A stretch of 64,000 bases of DNA, taken from positions 1 to 64,000 of the forward strand of contig CAZWAY010000003.1 of assembly GCA_964631945.1 (NCBI GenBank), in the 5' to 3' direction. This DNA is from JABFRZ01 sp964631945. GTDB taxonomy: Bacteria; Planctomycetota; UBA1135; GCA-002686595. Shown piece after piece: positions 1 to 10,091 of this stretch. Numbering within the stretch: position 1 is the stretch's first letter; each line of letters starts with the position of its first letter. The notes under the pieces were generated by a model. The model was given only the letters and a program-made list of their open reading frames with translations, did no database searches and was not told the origin of the DNA. Both the position numbers and the translations under genes were made by a program.

Positions 1-1
1 G

Positions 2-3000
2 GTGCGAGTCGCCGTGCACCACGAGGACCTCCGGCCCGACTTCGCGGTCCTCGGCCTAGCGGAGAGTGGCGAACGGCCGACGCGACTCGTGGTGCAGGTG
101 TTCGACGCGGGCACCGACCTCGAACGGCCCGTGGATGACGCACGCTGGAAGGCCTCGCCCGTGACGCGCATGGTCGAACTGCTGCGTGGCTTTCCGGACG
201 GAGGCCCGACCCTCGGCCTCGTCACGAACGGCGAGCAGTGGGTCCTCGTCTCGGCTCCACGCAAGGGCACGACCACCTTCGTCACCTGGCACGCGTCGCT
301 CTGGTTCGAGGAGAAGATCACCCTCCAGGCCCTGCGCACGCTCCTCGGCGCGCGTCGCGTGTTCGGCCCCGTGGACGAGACCCTCGAGCGCCTGATCGAG
401 CGGAGCGCCGAACACCAGCACGACGTCACGATTCAGCTCGGATTGCAGGTGCGCGAAGCGATCGAGCTGCTCGTGCGGCGGATCGACGAGATCGACCGCG
501 GCTCGGGCCGCACCCTGCTCGAGGGCGTCACCGAAAAGCAGGTCTACGAGGCCGCCGTCACGGTGATGATGCGCCTGGTCTTCGTCTTCTACCTGGAGGA
601 GCAGGCCGACCTGTACTTCCCGGTCGCGAAGTCGAATTTCTACCAGCGGCACTACGCGCTCTCGCCGCTCGGTGCGTCGCTCCGCGCCGAAGCGGACCGC
701 CTCGGCTCCGACGTGCTCGAGCGACGCACTTCGGCTTGGTGTCGACTCCTCGCGACCTTCCGCGCGATCCATGGCGGCGTTGCCCACGTGGACATGCGGT
801 TGCCGGCCTACGGTGGTCACCTGTTCGACCCCGATCGGTTCCCGTTCCTCGAAGGCCGGAAGCCCGGGCAGGGATGGCGAACCAACGCCGCCGCACCGCT
901 CGCGATCGACGACGCGACCGTGCTGTTCGTGCTCGAAGCCCTCCAGGTTCTGCGCGTGCGCGAAAGCGGGGCCAACGGTGCCGAGACGCGCCGTCTGTCG
1001 TTCCGCGAGCTCGGCGTCGAGCAGATAGGCAACGTGTACGAGAGCCTGCTCGACCACACGGCGAAGCGAGCCGCTGATGCGGTCGTCAGTCTGAAGGCCT
1101 CGAAGGGCGAGGAACCCGAGATCGAGCTCCGCGAGCTGGAGCAGTGCTACGACCCGATCGACACGTCGAAGCTGGTGTCGTTCGTGAAGGAGCGAACGGG
1201 ACGGACGGAGCCGTCCATCGCGAAGGACCTCGAGTACACGATCGAGGACGACCCGTCTCGCTGGCTGGTCGCGTGCGGCAACGATGCGGAGCTCTATGGT
1301 CGCGTGAAGCCCATCGCGGGCCTCGTGCGCGAGGACAGGCGCAAGCAGCCGGTCGTGTACCCGAAGGACGGCATCTACGTCACCGCCGGCGCGGACCGGC
1401 GCAGCACGGGGACGCACTACACGCCCCCGAGCCTGACCGAGCCCGTCGTGCGGTACGCCCTCGAGCCGCTCGTGTACGTGGGGCCGGCCGAGGGCAAGCC
1501 CGAATCGGAGTGGGTTCTGAAGTCGGCTCGGGAGATCCTCGCCCTGCGCGTCTGCGACCTCGCATGTGGATCTGGCGCGTTCCTCGTGCAGGCGTGCCGC
1601 TATCTCGCAGACCGCTTGGTGGAGGCCTGGACGCTTCTCGAGGCGGCTAACCCCGGCCGACTGTTGATCACCCCCGAGGGCGACCTCTCCACCGGCGCGG
1701 CCGGAGAACGGATCATCCCGAAGGACGCGATCGAGCGCCAGGCCATAGCGCGGCGCGTTGTCGCGGACCGTTGCCTCTACGGAGTCGACATCAACCCGAT
1801 GGCCGTCGAGATGGCGAAGCTGTCGCTGTGGCTGACAACCTTACAACGAGAAAAGCCATTCGGGTTTCTTGACCATTCGATCAGATGGGGTGACTCGCTT
1901 CTCGGGGTAACGAACGCGTGGCACCTTACGAGGCTCAGCCTCACCGATTCTAGTGCACAGTTGGTTCTCGGTTCAGAATCCCTGACGGCCGCGCTCCAAC
2001 GCGCCAGTGCACTTCGCAATCGCCTCGAGGCGCTTTCTACCGAGACCGTCCGCGACGTCGAAGAGAAGGCGCAGCTGCTTGCGACTGCCGAGGCGGAGCT
2101 GTCAGCCCTTCGCGCCATCGCCGATGGTGTAGTCGCCGCATATCTCGACGCCTGCCTGGAACCCGCAGCGAGGCGAGACCGAAAGCTCAGCACGAATCTC
2201 AAGCAAGATCTCTCCGCCGAAGCACTTGAGATCTTGGATCCCAGTGGCTCGTCGTCGGAGCGTCTCTGCGCCGCAGATGCATGTTCCCAAAGAGCGGCGG
2301 GAGTTCTAAGGCGAGCGTCTCCAGCGCATGCTCCCATAAGGCGTCCATTGCATTGGCTCTTGGAGTTTCCAGAGGTGTTCGGCGCCGGGGTGGGCCGACA
2401 CGGGTTCTCCGTGCTAGTTGGGAACCCACCCTTTGTTGGCGGGCGTCGAATCCGACGTAGCTTTGGGGATGCTTACATCGAGTACCTCGGGGCAGTGTTT
2501 CCTGCCTTCAGCAAGAACGCCGACTATAGTGCATTGCTGCTACAAAGAGCGGTCTCCTTGGCGAGCGGTGACGCCGTGTGTGGCTATATCGGCCCTGCGT
2601 CGTGGGCTCAAGGCGACACGAGGGAATCTCTTATCGAACCACTGCTTCGCACCTGCACCGTTGTTCGGGCTGACACGGGCATTCCCTGGCCCGGCGATGC
2701 GTCGGTCATTGTCAATCGTGTTTGGATTGCCATGGGAGCATCGCTAGCTAGGCGCATCCTGAATGGTGAACATGTGCCGCGAATTGGAGCCACTTTCACA
2801 GCATCCGAGGCGCGACCCGAGCCGCGCAGCCTGCCACAGATGTGCGAGCTGATCTACCAGGGCGTTGTCATGGCGGGCGATGGGTTCAAACTCTCAGTCA
2901 ACGAGGCAGCCACAATCATCAGCCGTAGTCCCGATGAGCAGCGCTTCCTTAGGCTTGCGATCGGAGGTGAGGAGGTTACTCAGTATCCAGTGCCCACAGC

Positions 3001-3769
3001 GAAAGACTGGATCATTGACTTTACTGATATGCCGGAATCGGTACTCACGGCCGCGCCCCTGTGTGCAGCGATTGTCAGGGAAAGAGTAAAGCCCGAGCGT
3101 GATACCGCCAATCGTGAGGCTCACCGCCGGAAGTATTGGAGGTTCGGCGATGAGCGACGTGAATTGCGGGCCAAGCTGAACGGCCTTGCTCGTGCGTTAG
3201 TCATCCCCGAGCTTTCGCGGTACCACATTGTGCAGTGGGCCCCAATCAAGCTGCTGTTCCTACAGCAATTGCGCATTGTTCCCGTTGATAGCGCCGAGTG
3301 GTTCGCGCTCTTGCAGTCAAGCATTCACGAGGTGTGGGCGAGGCGAGACGGGGTTGCAAAGATGGGGTCAACCCCGCGGTATGTTCCGTCGTTCGCCTTT
3401 GAGACCTTTCCCGTGCCGTCCAACATGGAGCTTCTCGCTGAGGCTGGAAAAACCTACTGGGACGCGCGACACGAGGTCTTGACTAGGCTCGGGATTGGTC
3501 CCGCCGAACTCTATGCGCGGGTATCTGACGCGACATGTCGAGAGGCAGACGTCGCTCGCCTCCGCGAGATCATCGTTGCCAACGATGAGCGGGTTGTGCA
3601 GTCGTACGAAGCCAACTGCACGCTGAGCCATGCGTTCATTGAGACTGGCTACGGGGTCCGCTTCATGGTCTCACAGAATGCGCGCGGACAGATTCTAGAC
3701 TTCTTGAGCGAGCGCAATCGCTCAAGGCACGCCGCCAAAGTCGAGGAGGAGTCAAGTGCCCGATCCTGA
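2..3769 (+). CDS. drmMI: DISARM-type N6-adenine DNA methyltransferase (DrmMI-like), 5' end possibly outside window
   Basis: Predicted S-adenosylmethionine-dependent N6-adenine methylase that would mark host DNA for a DISARM-type defence. Motif I is visible as DLACGSGAFLVQ near residue 519 and the catalytic motif IV as NPPF near residue 807. A long N-terminal region precedes them and a target-recognition-like region follows (about 850-1250). The first codon is a GTG at base 2, so the true start may lie upstream. The 3' end overlaps drmA by 14 nt, showing translational coupling. Assignment to DrmMI rather than a stand-alone Eco57I-type enzyme is inferred from the following drmA-drmB-drmC genes. 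The Snf2 helicase drmD of class 1 DISARM is not in the window and could lie upstream. Confidence 0.8.
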   Translation: MRVAVHHEDLRPDFAVLGLAESGERPTRLVVQVFDAGTDLERPVDDARWKASPVTRMVELLRGFPDGGPTLGLVTNGEQWVLVSAPRKGTTTFVTWHASLWFEEKITLQALRTLLGARRVFGPVDETLERLIERSAEHQHDVTIQLGLQVREAIELLVRRIDEIDRGSGRTLLEGVTEKQVYEAAVTVMMRLVFVFYLEEQADLYFPVAKSNFYQRHYALSPLGASLRAEADRLGSDVLERRTSAWCRLLATFRAIHGGVAHVDMRLPAYGGHLFDPDRFPFLEGRKPGQGWRTNAAAPLAIDDATVLFVLEALQVLRVRESGANGAETRRLSFRELGVEQIGNVYESLLDHTAKRAADAVVSLKASKGEEPEIELRELEQCYDPIDTSKLVSFVKERTGRTEPSIAKDLEYTIEDDPSRWLVACGNDAELYGRVKPIAGLVREDRRKQPVVYPKDGIYVTAGADRRSTGTHYTPPSLTEPVVRYALEPLVYVGPAEGKPESEWVLKSAREILALRVCDLACGSGAFLVQACRYLADRLVEAWTLLEAANPGRLLITPEGDLSTGAAGERIIPKDAIERQAIARRVVADRCLYGVDINPMAVEMAKLSLWLTTLQREKPFGFLDHSIRWGDSLLGVTNAWHLTRLSLTDSSAQLVLGSESLTAALQRASALRNRLEALSTETVRDVEEKAQLLATAEAELSALRAIADGVVAAYLDACLEPAARRDRKLSTNLKQDLSAEALEILDPSGSSSERLCAADACSQRAAGVLRRASPAHAPIRRPLHWLLEFPEVFGAGVGRHGFSVLVGNPPFVGGRRIRRSFGDAYIEYLGAVFPAFSKNADYSALLLQRAVSLASGDAVCGYIGPASWAQGDTRESLIEPLLRTCTVVRADTGIPWPGDASVIVNRVWIAMGASLARRILNGEHVPRIGATFTASEARPEPRSLPQMCELIYQGVVMAGDGFKLSVNEAATIISRSPDEQRFLRLAIGGEEVTQYPVPTAKDWIIDFTDMPESVLTAAPLCAAIVRERVKPERDTANREAHRRKYWRFGDERRELRAKLNGLARALVIPELSRYHIVQWAPIKLLFLQQLRIVPVDSAEWFALLQSSIHEVWARRDGVAKMGSTPRYVPSFAFETFPVPSNMELLAEAGKTYWDARHEVLTRLGIGPAELYARVSDATCREADVARLREIIVANDERVVQSYEANCTLSHAFIETGYGVRFMVSQNARGQILDFLSERNRSRHAAKVEEESSARS

Positions 3770-6700
3770 CGAACAGCTCGCTGAGGATAATGAAGGCACA
3801 CTGCTCGGAGCCGCCCCCGCTGAGGGCTCGGCTGCTACAGGAGCGGTGTCGGGCCTCAGCGCGAGGCCGCCAAGCTCGCGCTCCATGCGATTGGACCTTG
3901 ATCGGCTCGTTCGGCTCGAGCTGTTGGGGCCCGCTGACGGACCGGATGAAGAGGTCGACGAGTCCTCGATAAAGGACCGTTACCTCGTCGGAGTCCTGGC
4001 CCCTCGCGACGCGGAGCTCGGTGCCGACCAGGACGACGAAGTTGGGGTCAACGACCGTAGCTCCGAAGAAAGCGGCGGAGAGGAACGTGGCGATGTGCGC
4101 GCAGGCACGATGTTCCCGTCCTCGCTGGGGTTGAGCTTCGTCGTCTCGAAGCGCGTGGCCGAGATCCAGGTCTGCGCTGGCTGGGGTCAGTACGAACGCA
4201 CCGACAGCGCCTCGCTGAAGAACAAGGGCGGCGACCCGAAGAAGGTCTGGAAGCGTACGCCCTACGGCGGCGAGCCGTTCGGCGTTCCGCTCCGCGAGGG
4301 AACCGTCGATCGAATCCAGCCCGACGCCCGGCGCTTGAGCGTCCACGTCGAGGGCATCGTACGCTCCATCGGTGACCAGTGGGTCGTGACCCTGTTCCTC
4401 GTGAACGAGCAGGAGGAGGTCCAGGACGAGAAGGCGGGGAGCGCCTGGCTGTTCCAGGTCGAGCTCACCGTCGAGGGTGTCGATGCCCCTTCGGTTTTCG
4501 AGCGCCGGCCGTCGATCCGCGGTCGCTTCGACGACGGCACGGACCTCACTCGCGAAGAACGCGAGATGGCCATGCTCTACCGTCGCTTCGGGGAGTTCGC
4601 CGTCGGACACGGAACGGCCGTCCACGCGGACGTCGATCCGGTGGACCCGTGGAGAGCGCGAAGGCTGACCACCGTCGCGATGCCGACCTACGAGGTCGAG
4701 CGGGTCGATGCTCCGACCGAGCACGACGCCGGCTTCGAGGGACTGCGCGGTCTCGAGCTCGACATGAAGGCCTTGGCGGAGATGCCGCGCGCGGACATCG
4801 GCGCGGCCCTTCGTCCCCTCGTGCAAGCCTACGAGCAGTGGATCGGGAAGCGGGAGAAGTCGATCGGCGACCCGGCCGCTCGTCTCGCCGGACACGAAAC
4901 GTCGGCGAAGGAGGCTATCGCTGCGTGTCGCTCGGCGCTGCGCCGCGTCGAGGCGGGAATCGTCCTGCTCGAGCGCGACGACCAGGCGGCGGAGGCGTTC
5001 TGCTTCGCCAACCGCGCGATGTGGCAGCAGCGCATCCACTCGAAGTTCGCGGAGGAGAAGCGTCGCGGGCTGAAGCCCGACCTCGCCGCCATCGACGCGG
5101 AGGCCGCGAACCACCTGTGGCGACCGTTCCAGCTCGCCTTCGTCCTGCTGAACCTCCCGAGCTGCACGCAGCTCGACCATCCCGAGCGCAGCCACGCGAC
5201 CGATGCCGTCGCGGACCTGCTCTGGTTCCCCACGGGCGGTGGCAAGACCGAGGCATACCTGGGGCTCTCCGCGTACGTGATGGGCCTGCGGAGGCTCCAA
5301 GGACTCGTCGAGGGGCACTCAGGCGAGAAGGGCATCGCTGTGTTGATGCGCTACACGCTCCGCCTGCTGACGCTCCAGCAGTTCCAGCGTGCGTCGGTCC
5401 TCGTCTGCGCGTGCGAGGTGATCCGCCGTGAGGCGCTCGCGAAGGGTGACAACCGTTGGGGCGAGGAACCCTTCCGCATCGGCATCTGGGTCGGCTCGCG
5501 CACGACGCCGAACTGGACCGAGGAAGCGCACGAGTACATCCAGGAGGTGAGGGGAGGTGGAGGCGGCCGGCACAACCGAACAGGTGCCAGCGGTTCACCT
5601 GCGCAGCTCACGACTTGCCCCTGGTGCGGCAACGCGATCGACGAGGGTCGCGACATCGAGGTCGAGACCGTGGCACAGGGACGTTGCCGCACGACCACGT
5701 ATTGCGGCGACACGTACGGGCAGTGCCTGTTCAGCAAGGCCAAGTCCAAGGACGAGGGCCTGCCCATCGTCGTGGTCGACGAGGAAATCTACCGGCGACC
5801 GCCCTCGCTCCTGATCGCCACCGTCGACAAGTTCGCGCAGATGCCGTGGAACGGGGCGACGCAGAACCTGTTCGGTCGGGTCTCGCGGTTCTGCCCGCGT
5901 CACGGGTTCCGAGCACACGACCTCGACGATTCGGACTCCCACCCGGCGAAGGGGTCCCTGCCGGCGACCAAGACCATCGATCACCCTCCTCTCCGACCAC
6001 CCGACCTCATCATTCAGGACGAGCTCCACCTGATCTCTGGGCCGCTCGGGAGCCTCGTCGGGCTCTACGAGACCGCCATCGATGCGATGTGCACGTGGAC
6101 GGTGAACGGCAAGCCCGTACGTCCGAAGGTCGTGGTTTCCACCGCGACGATCCGCAACGCGGCGCATCAGGTTCGCTCGCTCTTCCTGCGCAAGGTCGCG
6201 GTGTTCCCTCCGCCCGGCACCGACATCGAGGACAACTTCTTCTCGGTCCGTCGGAAATCGACGGACGCGACGCCCGGCCGGCTCTACGTCGGCGTGTGCG
6301 CGCCGGGTCGGAGGCTGAAGAGTGTCCTCATCCGCACGTACACGGCCTACCTCGCCGCGACCTGGCTGCTCTACGAGAAGCAGTACGGCAAGCACACCGA
6401 CCCCTGGTGCACGCTCGTAGGGTACTTCAACTCACTGCGCGAGCTCGGCGGCATGCGCCGGCTCGTGGACGACGACGTCGCGAACCGGTTGCTCCGCATG
6501 CAGGACCGCGGCCTGGCACGCAGGCCGCGTCCGTTCGTCGAGGAGCTGACCTCGCGGCGGAACTCGACCGAGATCCCGGGGCTCCTCGACTTGATGGAGG
6601 CCGTTTTCGATCCGGTACTCGACAAGGCGCGCGATGCCGACCGCAAGGCTGGGAGGAGGCCCAGCACGCCCAGACCCCTGGACGTGCTGCTCTCGACGAA

Positions 6701-7343
6701 CATGATCTCCGTCGGCGTCGACGTCGGCCGACTCGGACTCATGGTCGTCGCCGGCCAACCGAAGAGCACGGCCGAGTACATCCAGGCGACGAGCCGCGTC
6801 GGCCGTCGGCATCCGGGCATCGTCTGCTCTGTCTACAACTGGGCTCGGCCGCGTGACCTGTCGCACTACGAGCGCTTCGAGCACTACCACGCGACCTTCT
6901 ACGAGCAGGTCGAGCCGTTGTCCGTCACGCCGTTCTCGGCGCGGGCGTTGGACCGTGGGATCACTGCCTTGCTCGTGTCGCTGGCGCGGCTCCGCTCCGC
7001 TCCGCTCGGCCCGAACCCGGGAGCGTCGCAGCTCCAGGTGACCGACGGCTCCGCCCAGCGAGCCATCGAGGAGGTCCGAACGCGTGTCGCGAGCGTCTCC
7101 GGGAGCCAGTCGCTCGGCGACGAGGTGGCCGATCGCCTCCGTCGGGTCCTCGATGAGTGGGCGAACATGGCGCGGCGCAAGCCCGCGCTCACCTACAAGA
7201 AGACGAAGGGTGACGCACCCTGGCTCCTGCAGAAGCCCGAAGAGCAGGACTGGGAGACGTTCACCTGCCTGAACTCGCTCCGTGACGTCGAGCCTTCGCC
7301 CGGGCTCGTGCTCCAGGAAGACGCGACGAAGGGGGGAAGCTGA
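3756..7343 (+). CDS. drmA: DISARM helicase DrmA
   Basis: Superfamily 2 helicase of 1,195 aa, the core translocase of DISARM. Walker A is FPTGGGKTEAYL near residue 490, a DEAH-box equivalent appears as QDELH near 752, and the C-terminal helicase lobe carries STNMISVGVD and QATSRVGRRHPG around 980-1020. A CPWCGN zinc-ribbon-like motif sits near 625. It starts with GTG at 3756 behind GAGGAGG, inside the end of the methylase gene. DrmB follows 2 nt after its stop. The first ~110 residues are acidic and low in complexity. Family and neighbours agree, so the assignment is firm; the substrate is known only by analogy to DISARM. Confidence 0.88.
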   Translation: MPDPDEQLAEDNEGTLLGAAPAEGSAATGAVSGLSARPPSSRSMRLDLDRLVRLELLGPADGPDEEVDESSIKDRYLVGVLAPRDAELGADQDDEVGVNDRSSEESGGEERGDVRAGTMFPSSLGLSFVVSKRVAEIQVCAGWGQYERTDSASLKNKGGDPKKVWKRTPYGGEPFGVPLREGTVDRIQPDARRLSVHVEGIVRSIGDQWVVTLFLVNEQEEVQDEKAGSAWLFQVELTVEGVDAPSVFERRPSIRGRFDDGTDLTREEREMAMLYRRFGEFAVGHGTAVHADVDPVDPWRARRLTTVAMPTYEVERVDAPTEHDAGFEGLRGLELDMKALAEMPRADIGAALRPLVQAYEQWIGKREKSIGDPAARLAGHETSAKEAIAACRSALRRVEAGIVLLERDDQAAEAFCFANRAMWQQRIHSKFAEEKRRGLKPDLAAIDAEAANHLWRPFQLAFVLLNLPSCTQLDHPERSHATDAVADLLWFPTGGGKTEAYLGLSAYVMGLRRLQGLVEGHSGEKGIAVLMRYTLRLLTLQQFQRASVLVCACEVIRREALAKGDNRWGEEPFRIGIWVGSRTTPNWTEEAHEYIQEVRGGGGGRHNRTGASGSPAQLTTCPWCGNAIDEGRDIEVETVAQGRCRTTTYCGDTYGQCLFSKAKSKDEGLPIVVVDEEIYRRPPSLLIATVDKFAQMPWNGATQNLFGRVSRFCPRHGFRAHDLDDSDSHPAKGSLPATKTIDHPPLRPPDLIIQDELHLISGPLGSLVGLYETAIDAMCTWTVNGKPVRPKVVVSTATIRNAAHQVRSLFLRKVAVFPPPGTDIEDNFFSVRRKSTDATPGRLYVGVCAPGRRLKSVLIRTYTAYLAATWLLYEKQYGKHTDPWCTLVGYFNSLRELGGMRRLVDDDVANRLLRMQDRGLARRPRPFVEELTSRRNSTEIPGLLDLMEAVFDPVLDKARDADRKAGRRPSTPRPLDVLLSTNMISVGVDVGRLGLMVVAGQPKSTAEYIQATSRVGRRHPGIVCSVYNWARPRDLSHYERFEHYHATFYEQVEPLSVTPFSARALDRGITALLVSLARLRSAPLGPNPGASQLQVTDGSAQRAIEEVRTRVASVSGSQSLGDEVADRLRRVLDEWANMARRKPALTYKKTKGDAPWLLQKPEEQDWETFTCLNSLRDVEPSPGLVLQEDATKGGS

Positions 7344-7345
7344 CC

Positions 7346-9223
7346 ATGGCACAGTTCGCTCCCTTCCGCGTCGGCCAGGCGAGGCGCAGCCAGATCCTGC
7401 ACACCTACGGCGTCGGGTCGATCGTCGACCTACCCCGGATGTCCGTCATGCCGACGGGGCTCCAGCAGTGGCCGCCGCCGTCACCGTTGAACGAGATCAC
7501 CGAGGACCGACTCCTCTCGCTCGTCCAGGGGCATCTCGGCGCACAGGTCCAGCGACTCGTCGCGCCGATCTACCGCGACGGCAGCGACCCGTTCAGCGAG
7601 GACGCACGCACTGGCGTTCCGGTCGTCACGTTCCCCAGGTGGGTGCGGTGTCCGCGTTGTCAGACGCTGGCGCCACTCGACCTCGGGATCTTCAAGCTGA
7701 AGGAGGACCTCTTCCGGCCCGACCGCACGTGCTACGTGCATGCGAACTGCGCGGTGGGCAAGCCGCCCCAGGTCGTGCCGGCGAGATTCGTGATGGCGTG
7801 CCGGAACGGGCACCTCGACGACTTCCCCTGGGACGACTTCATCGAGCACAAGACGCCGGGGTGTCGCGGCCCGCTGGAGTTCCAGGAGAGCGGTCTGTCC
7901 TCCGAGGTCGCCGACCTCCGCGTGTTCTGCAAGGGGTGCAACGCCGGCAAGCCGATGGCATTGGCCTTCGGGGAGAACGCGTTGAAGCACCTGCCCCAAC
8001 GGTGCACGGGCAAGCACCCGCACCTCGGCCGAGACTTCGAGGACAAGGGCTGCGACGAGGACCCGCGCGTCATGCTCATCGGCGCGTCGAACCTCTGGTT
8101 TTCGATCCAGCTCTCGGCGCTCTCGCTCCCGACGGACAAGGGGAAGCTGCGCCAGAAGGTCGACGAGAAGTGGACCGGCCTCAAGGAGGTCACGCACCCC
8201 GACCAGTTGAAGCCGTTGCTCGTCTTCCTCCCCGATCTGGGCGCATGGACCAAGGAGGAGATCTGGGCAGCGATCGAGGAGAAGCGCCGCTCGAGCGCTG
8301 CTGGAGCGGCGACCCGATCCGTGGCGGAACTCCGTCGGGAGGAATGGGGTGTGCTCGCGAATCCGGGCGCTGCTCCCAAGTCGGACGACTTCCGCATCCG
8401 CTCCTCGAAGGTGCCGAAGGGCTTCGAGAGGTTCATCGCGGAGGTCGTGCTCGTGGAGCGCTTGCGGGTCGTTCGCGCGTGCATTGGGTTCACGCGAGTG
8501 GATTCGCCTGGCGACTTCGGGGACCCCGGCCAGATCCCGCTGTTGCAGCGCGCACCGCTCTCGCGTTCGGCTCCGACCTGGGTGCCGGCCACCGAGGTGC
8601 GGGGCGAAGGCGTGTTCCTGCGCCTTCGTGAGGAAACGCTCTCGGCCTGGCTCGCCGGCGACGAAGCCAAGAAGCTCGACGTCGAGTTCCGACGGGCGCA
8701 CGTCGCCTTCCGCCGCGCACGAAACATCCCGAACCCCGAGGACCAGTACCCGGGGTTGCGCTACGTCGTGCTGCACTCGCTCTCGCACACGCTCCTGCGC
8801 CAGTTCGCGATCGAATGCGGATACTCCTCCGCCAGCATCGAGGAGCGGATCTACTCCGCCGAGCCGGAAGCGGAGGGCGGCCCCATGGCGGGGATCCTCC
8901 TCTTCACCGCCGCGGCGGACAGCGAAGGCACGCTGGGCGGCCTCGTCGCCCTCGGCGAGCCGGACCCGCTGCGTCGACACCTGACTGTCGGCCTTCAACG
9001 GCTTCAGCTCTGCTCCTCCGATCCCCTGTGTGCGGAGCATCGGCCGGACACGAAGCGCGGAGTGCTCCACGGGACGGCTTGCCACTCCTGTCTATTCGTC
9101 TCGGAGACCTCTTGCGAGCGGGGCAACAAGTACCTCGACCGAGCGGTCCTCGCGATCACTGTCCGGAAACCGCTCACGCCCTGGATGGCGGAGGCTCCGA
9201 GCGCACATGGATCCCCGCGCTGA
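7346..9223 (+). CDS. drmB: DISARM DUF1998 protein DrmB
   Basis: Protein of 625 aa that in DISARM partners DrmA to load on DNA ends or overhangs. The N-terminus (VGQARRSQILHTYGVGSIVD) is typical of DrmB. The C-terminal DUF1998 region is recognisable from YVVLHSLSHTLLRQFA (about 473-488), a GILLFTAAADSEGTLGGL stretch and a Cys-rich end (CSSDPLCAEH, CHSCLF, CERG), probably metal-binding. CPRC near residue 109 suggests a second zinc site. The start ATG follows drmA by 2 nt with GGGGGAAG as ribosome site, and the 3' end overlaps drmC by 17 nt. Clearly part of the same transcript. Confidence 0.88.
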   Translation: MAQFAPFRVGQARRSQILHTYGVGSIVDLPRMSVMPTGLQQWPPPSPLNEITEDRLLSLVQGHLGAQVQRLVAPIYRDGSDPFSEDARTGVPVVTFPRWVRCPRCQTLAPLDLGIFKLKEDLFRPDRTCYVHANCAVGKPPQVVPARFVMACRNGHLDDFPWDDFIEHKTPGCRGPLEFQESGLSSEVADLRVFCKGCNAGKPMALAFGENALKHLPQRCTGKHPHLGRDFEDKGCDEDPRVMLIGASNLWFSIQLSALSLPTDKGKLRQKVDEKWTGLKEVTHPDQLKPLLVFLPDLGAWTKEEIWAAIEEKRRSSAAGAATRSVAELRREEWGVLANPGAAPKSDDFRIRSSKVPKGFERFIAEVVLVERLRVVRACIGFTRVDSPGDFGDPGQIPLLQRAPLSRSAPTWVPATEVRGEGVFLRLREETLSAWLAGDEAKKLDVEFRRAHVAFRRARNIPNPEDQYPGLRYVVLHSLSHTLLRQFAIECGYSSASIEERIYSAEPEAEGGPMAGILLFTAAADSEGTLGGLVALGEPDPLRRHLTVGLQRLQLCSSDPLCAEHRPDTKRGVLHGTACHSCLFVSETSCERGNKYLDRAVLAITVRKPLTPWMAEAPSAHGSPR

Positions 9224-10013
9224 ACTGATCGCCCAGCGGATTGCGGAGATGGTCGCCGACCTACCGTCGTCCGTCGCCGAGGAGCTCGCCGGGCACCTGC
9301 AGTCTCTGGGGGCAACTACGGGCGATCGCGTCGGGACCGACCCGACACCGCCGGGGTTCCCAGCCGACTGCCGGGACGGCGTCGACGCCCTCGTCGCCAC
9401 TTGGCGCTCGAGCGGGAATCCCGTGTCCGCGCACGCCCTCGGTCTCGCGATCTCGAGTGCATCGCGAGCGGTGGAAGCAGAGCGTCTCGGCGAGCGCGTC
9501 GAGCTCGTGTGGTCTGGTCCAGCGAAACCCGGCACCTCCCTGCGCAGGACGGAACAAGCACTCACCGAACTAGTCCAAGGTGCGCGCAACGAGCTGTGGG
9601 TCGTCTCTTACGTCGCGTACTCGGTGAGCGGACTCCGTGACGCGCTCGCTGATGTCTTGCGCCGGGGCGTGCGCGTCCACCTGCTTCTCGAATCCCGAGA
9701 ATCCGGCGGAGGCAGGATCACGCACGACGGCGTCGCGGCGCTCCGCTCGGTGGTCGATCTCGGAGCCGTCGTCTACGAGTGGTCATTGGAGAAGCGACCG
9801 AAGAACTCTCGGGGCGATCCGGGAGCCTTGCACGCGAAATTCGCGCTTGCCGATCGCTCAGCCTTGCTCGTGACCAGCGCGAACCTCACCGAAGCCGCGT
9901 TCGAGTTCAACATGGAGTTGGGGGTGCTCATCCGTGGCGGTCCGCAGCCCGAGCGCGTTGCTCGGCATCTTGCGTGGTTGCTGGATTCGCGATCGATCGA
10001 GGCCACCGGATGA
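9207..10013 (+). CDS. drmC: DISARM phospholipase-D-like protein DrmC
   Basis: Single-domain PLD-family protein of 268 aa, a putative nuclease of DISARM. The HKD motif reads HAKFALADRSALLVTSANLT near residues 210-230, with His, Lys and Asp in the expected HxK(x)4D spacing. Only one HKD copy is seen, so activity would need a dimer, as in other small PLD nucleases. I chose the ATG at 9207 because it overlaps the drmB end by 17 nt; an upstream start would sit deep in drmB. In studied DISARM systems this subunit is dispensable against some phages. A 78-nt gap then separates it from the DruH-like gene. Confidence 0.85.
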   Translation: MDPRAELIAQRIAEMVADLPSSVAEELAGHLQSLGATTGDRVGTDPTPPGFPADCRDGVDALVATWRSSGNPVSAHALGLAISSASRAVEAERLGERVELVWSGPAKPGTSLRRTEQALTELVQGARNELWVVSYVAYSVSGLRDALADVLRRGVRVHLLLESRESGGGRITHDGVAALRSVVDLGAVVYEWSLEKRPKNSRGDPGALHAKFALADRSALLVTSANLTEAAFEFNMELGVLIRGGPQPERVARHLAWLLDSRSIEATG

Positions 10014-10091
10014 AGCCCAGCACCCGATACGGATCCCCACAGGTCAATGAGTGAGATGCACTGAGGAGATGCCGGCAGGAGGCTCGCAACA

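Noticed and set aside
56..1417. Long minus-strand reading frame of 453 codons opposite the methylase
   Set aside because: A GC-rich shadow: the Arg/Ala-rich translation has no domain, and the plus strand has clear methylase motifs. The same applies to the other long antisense frames, such as 3663-5318, 7481-9085, 41002-43137 and 53368-55809.
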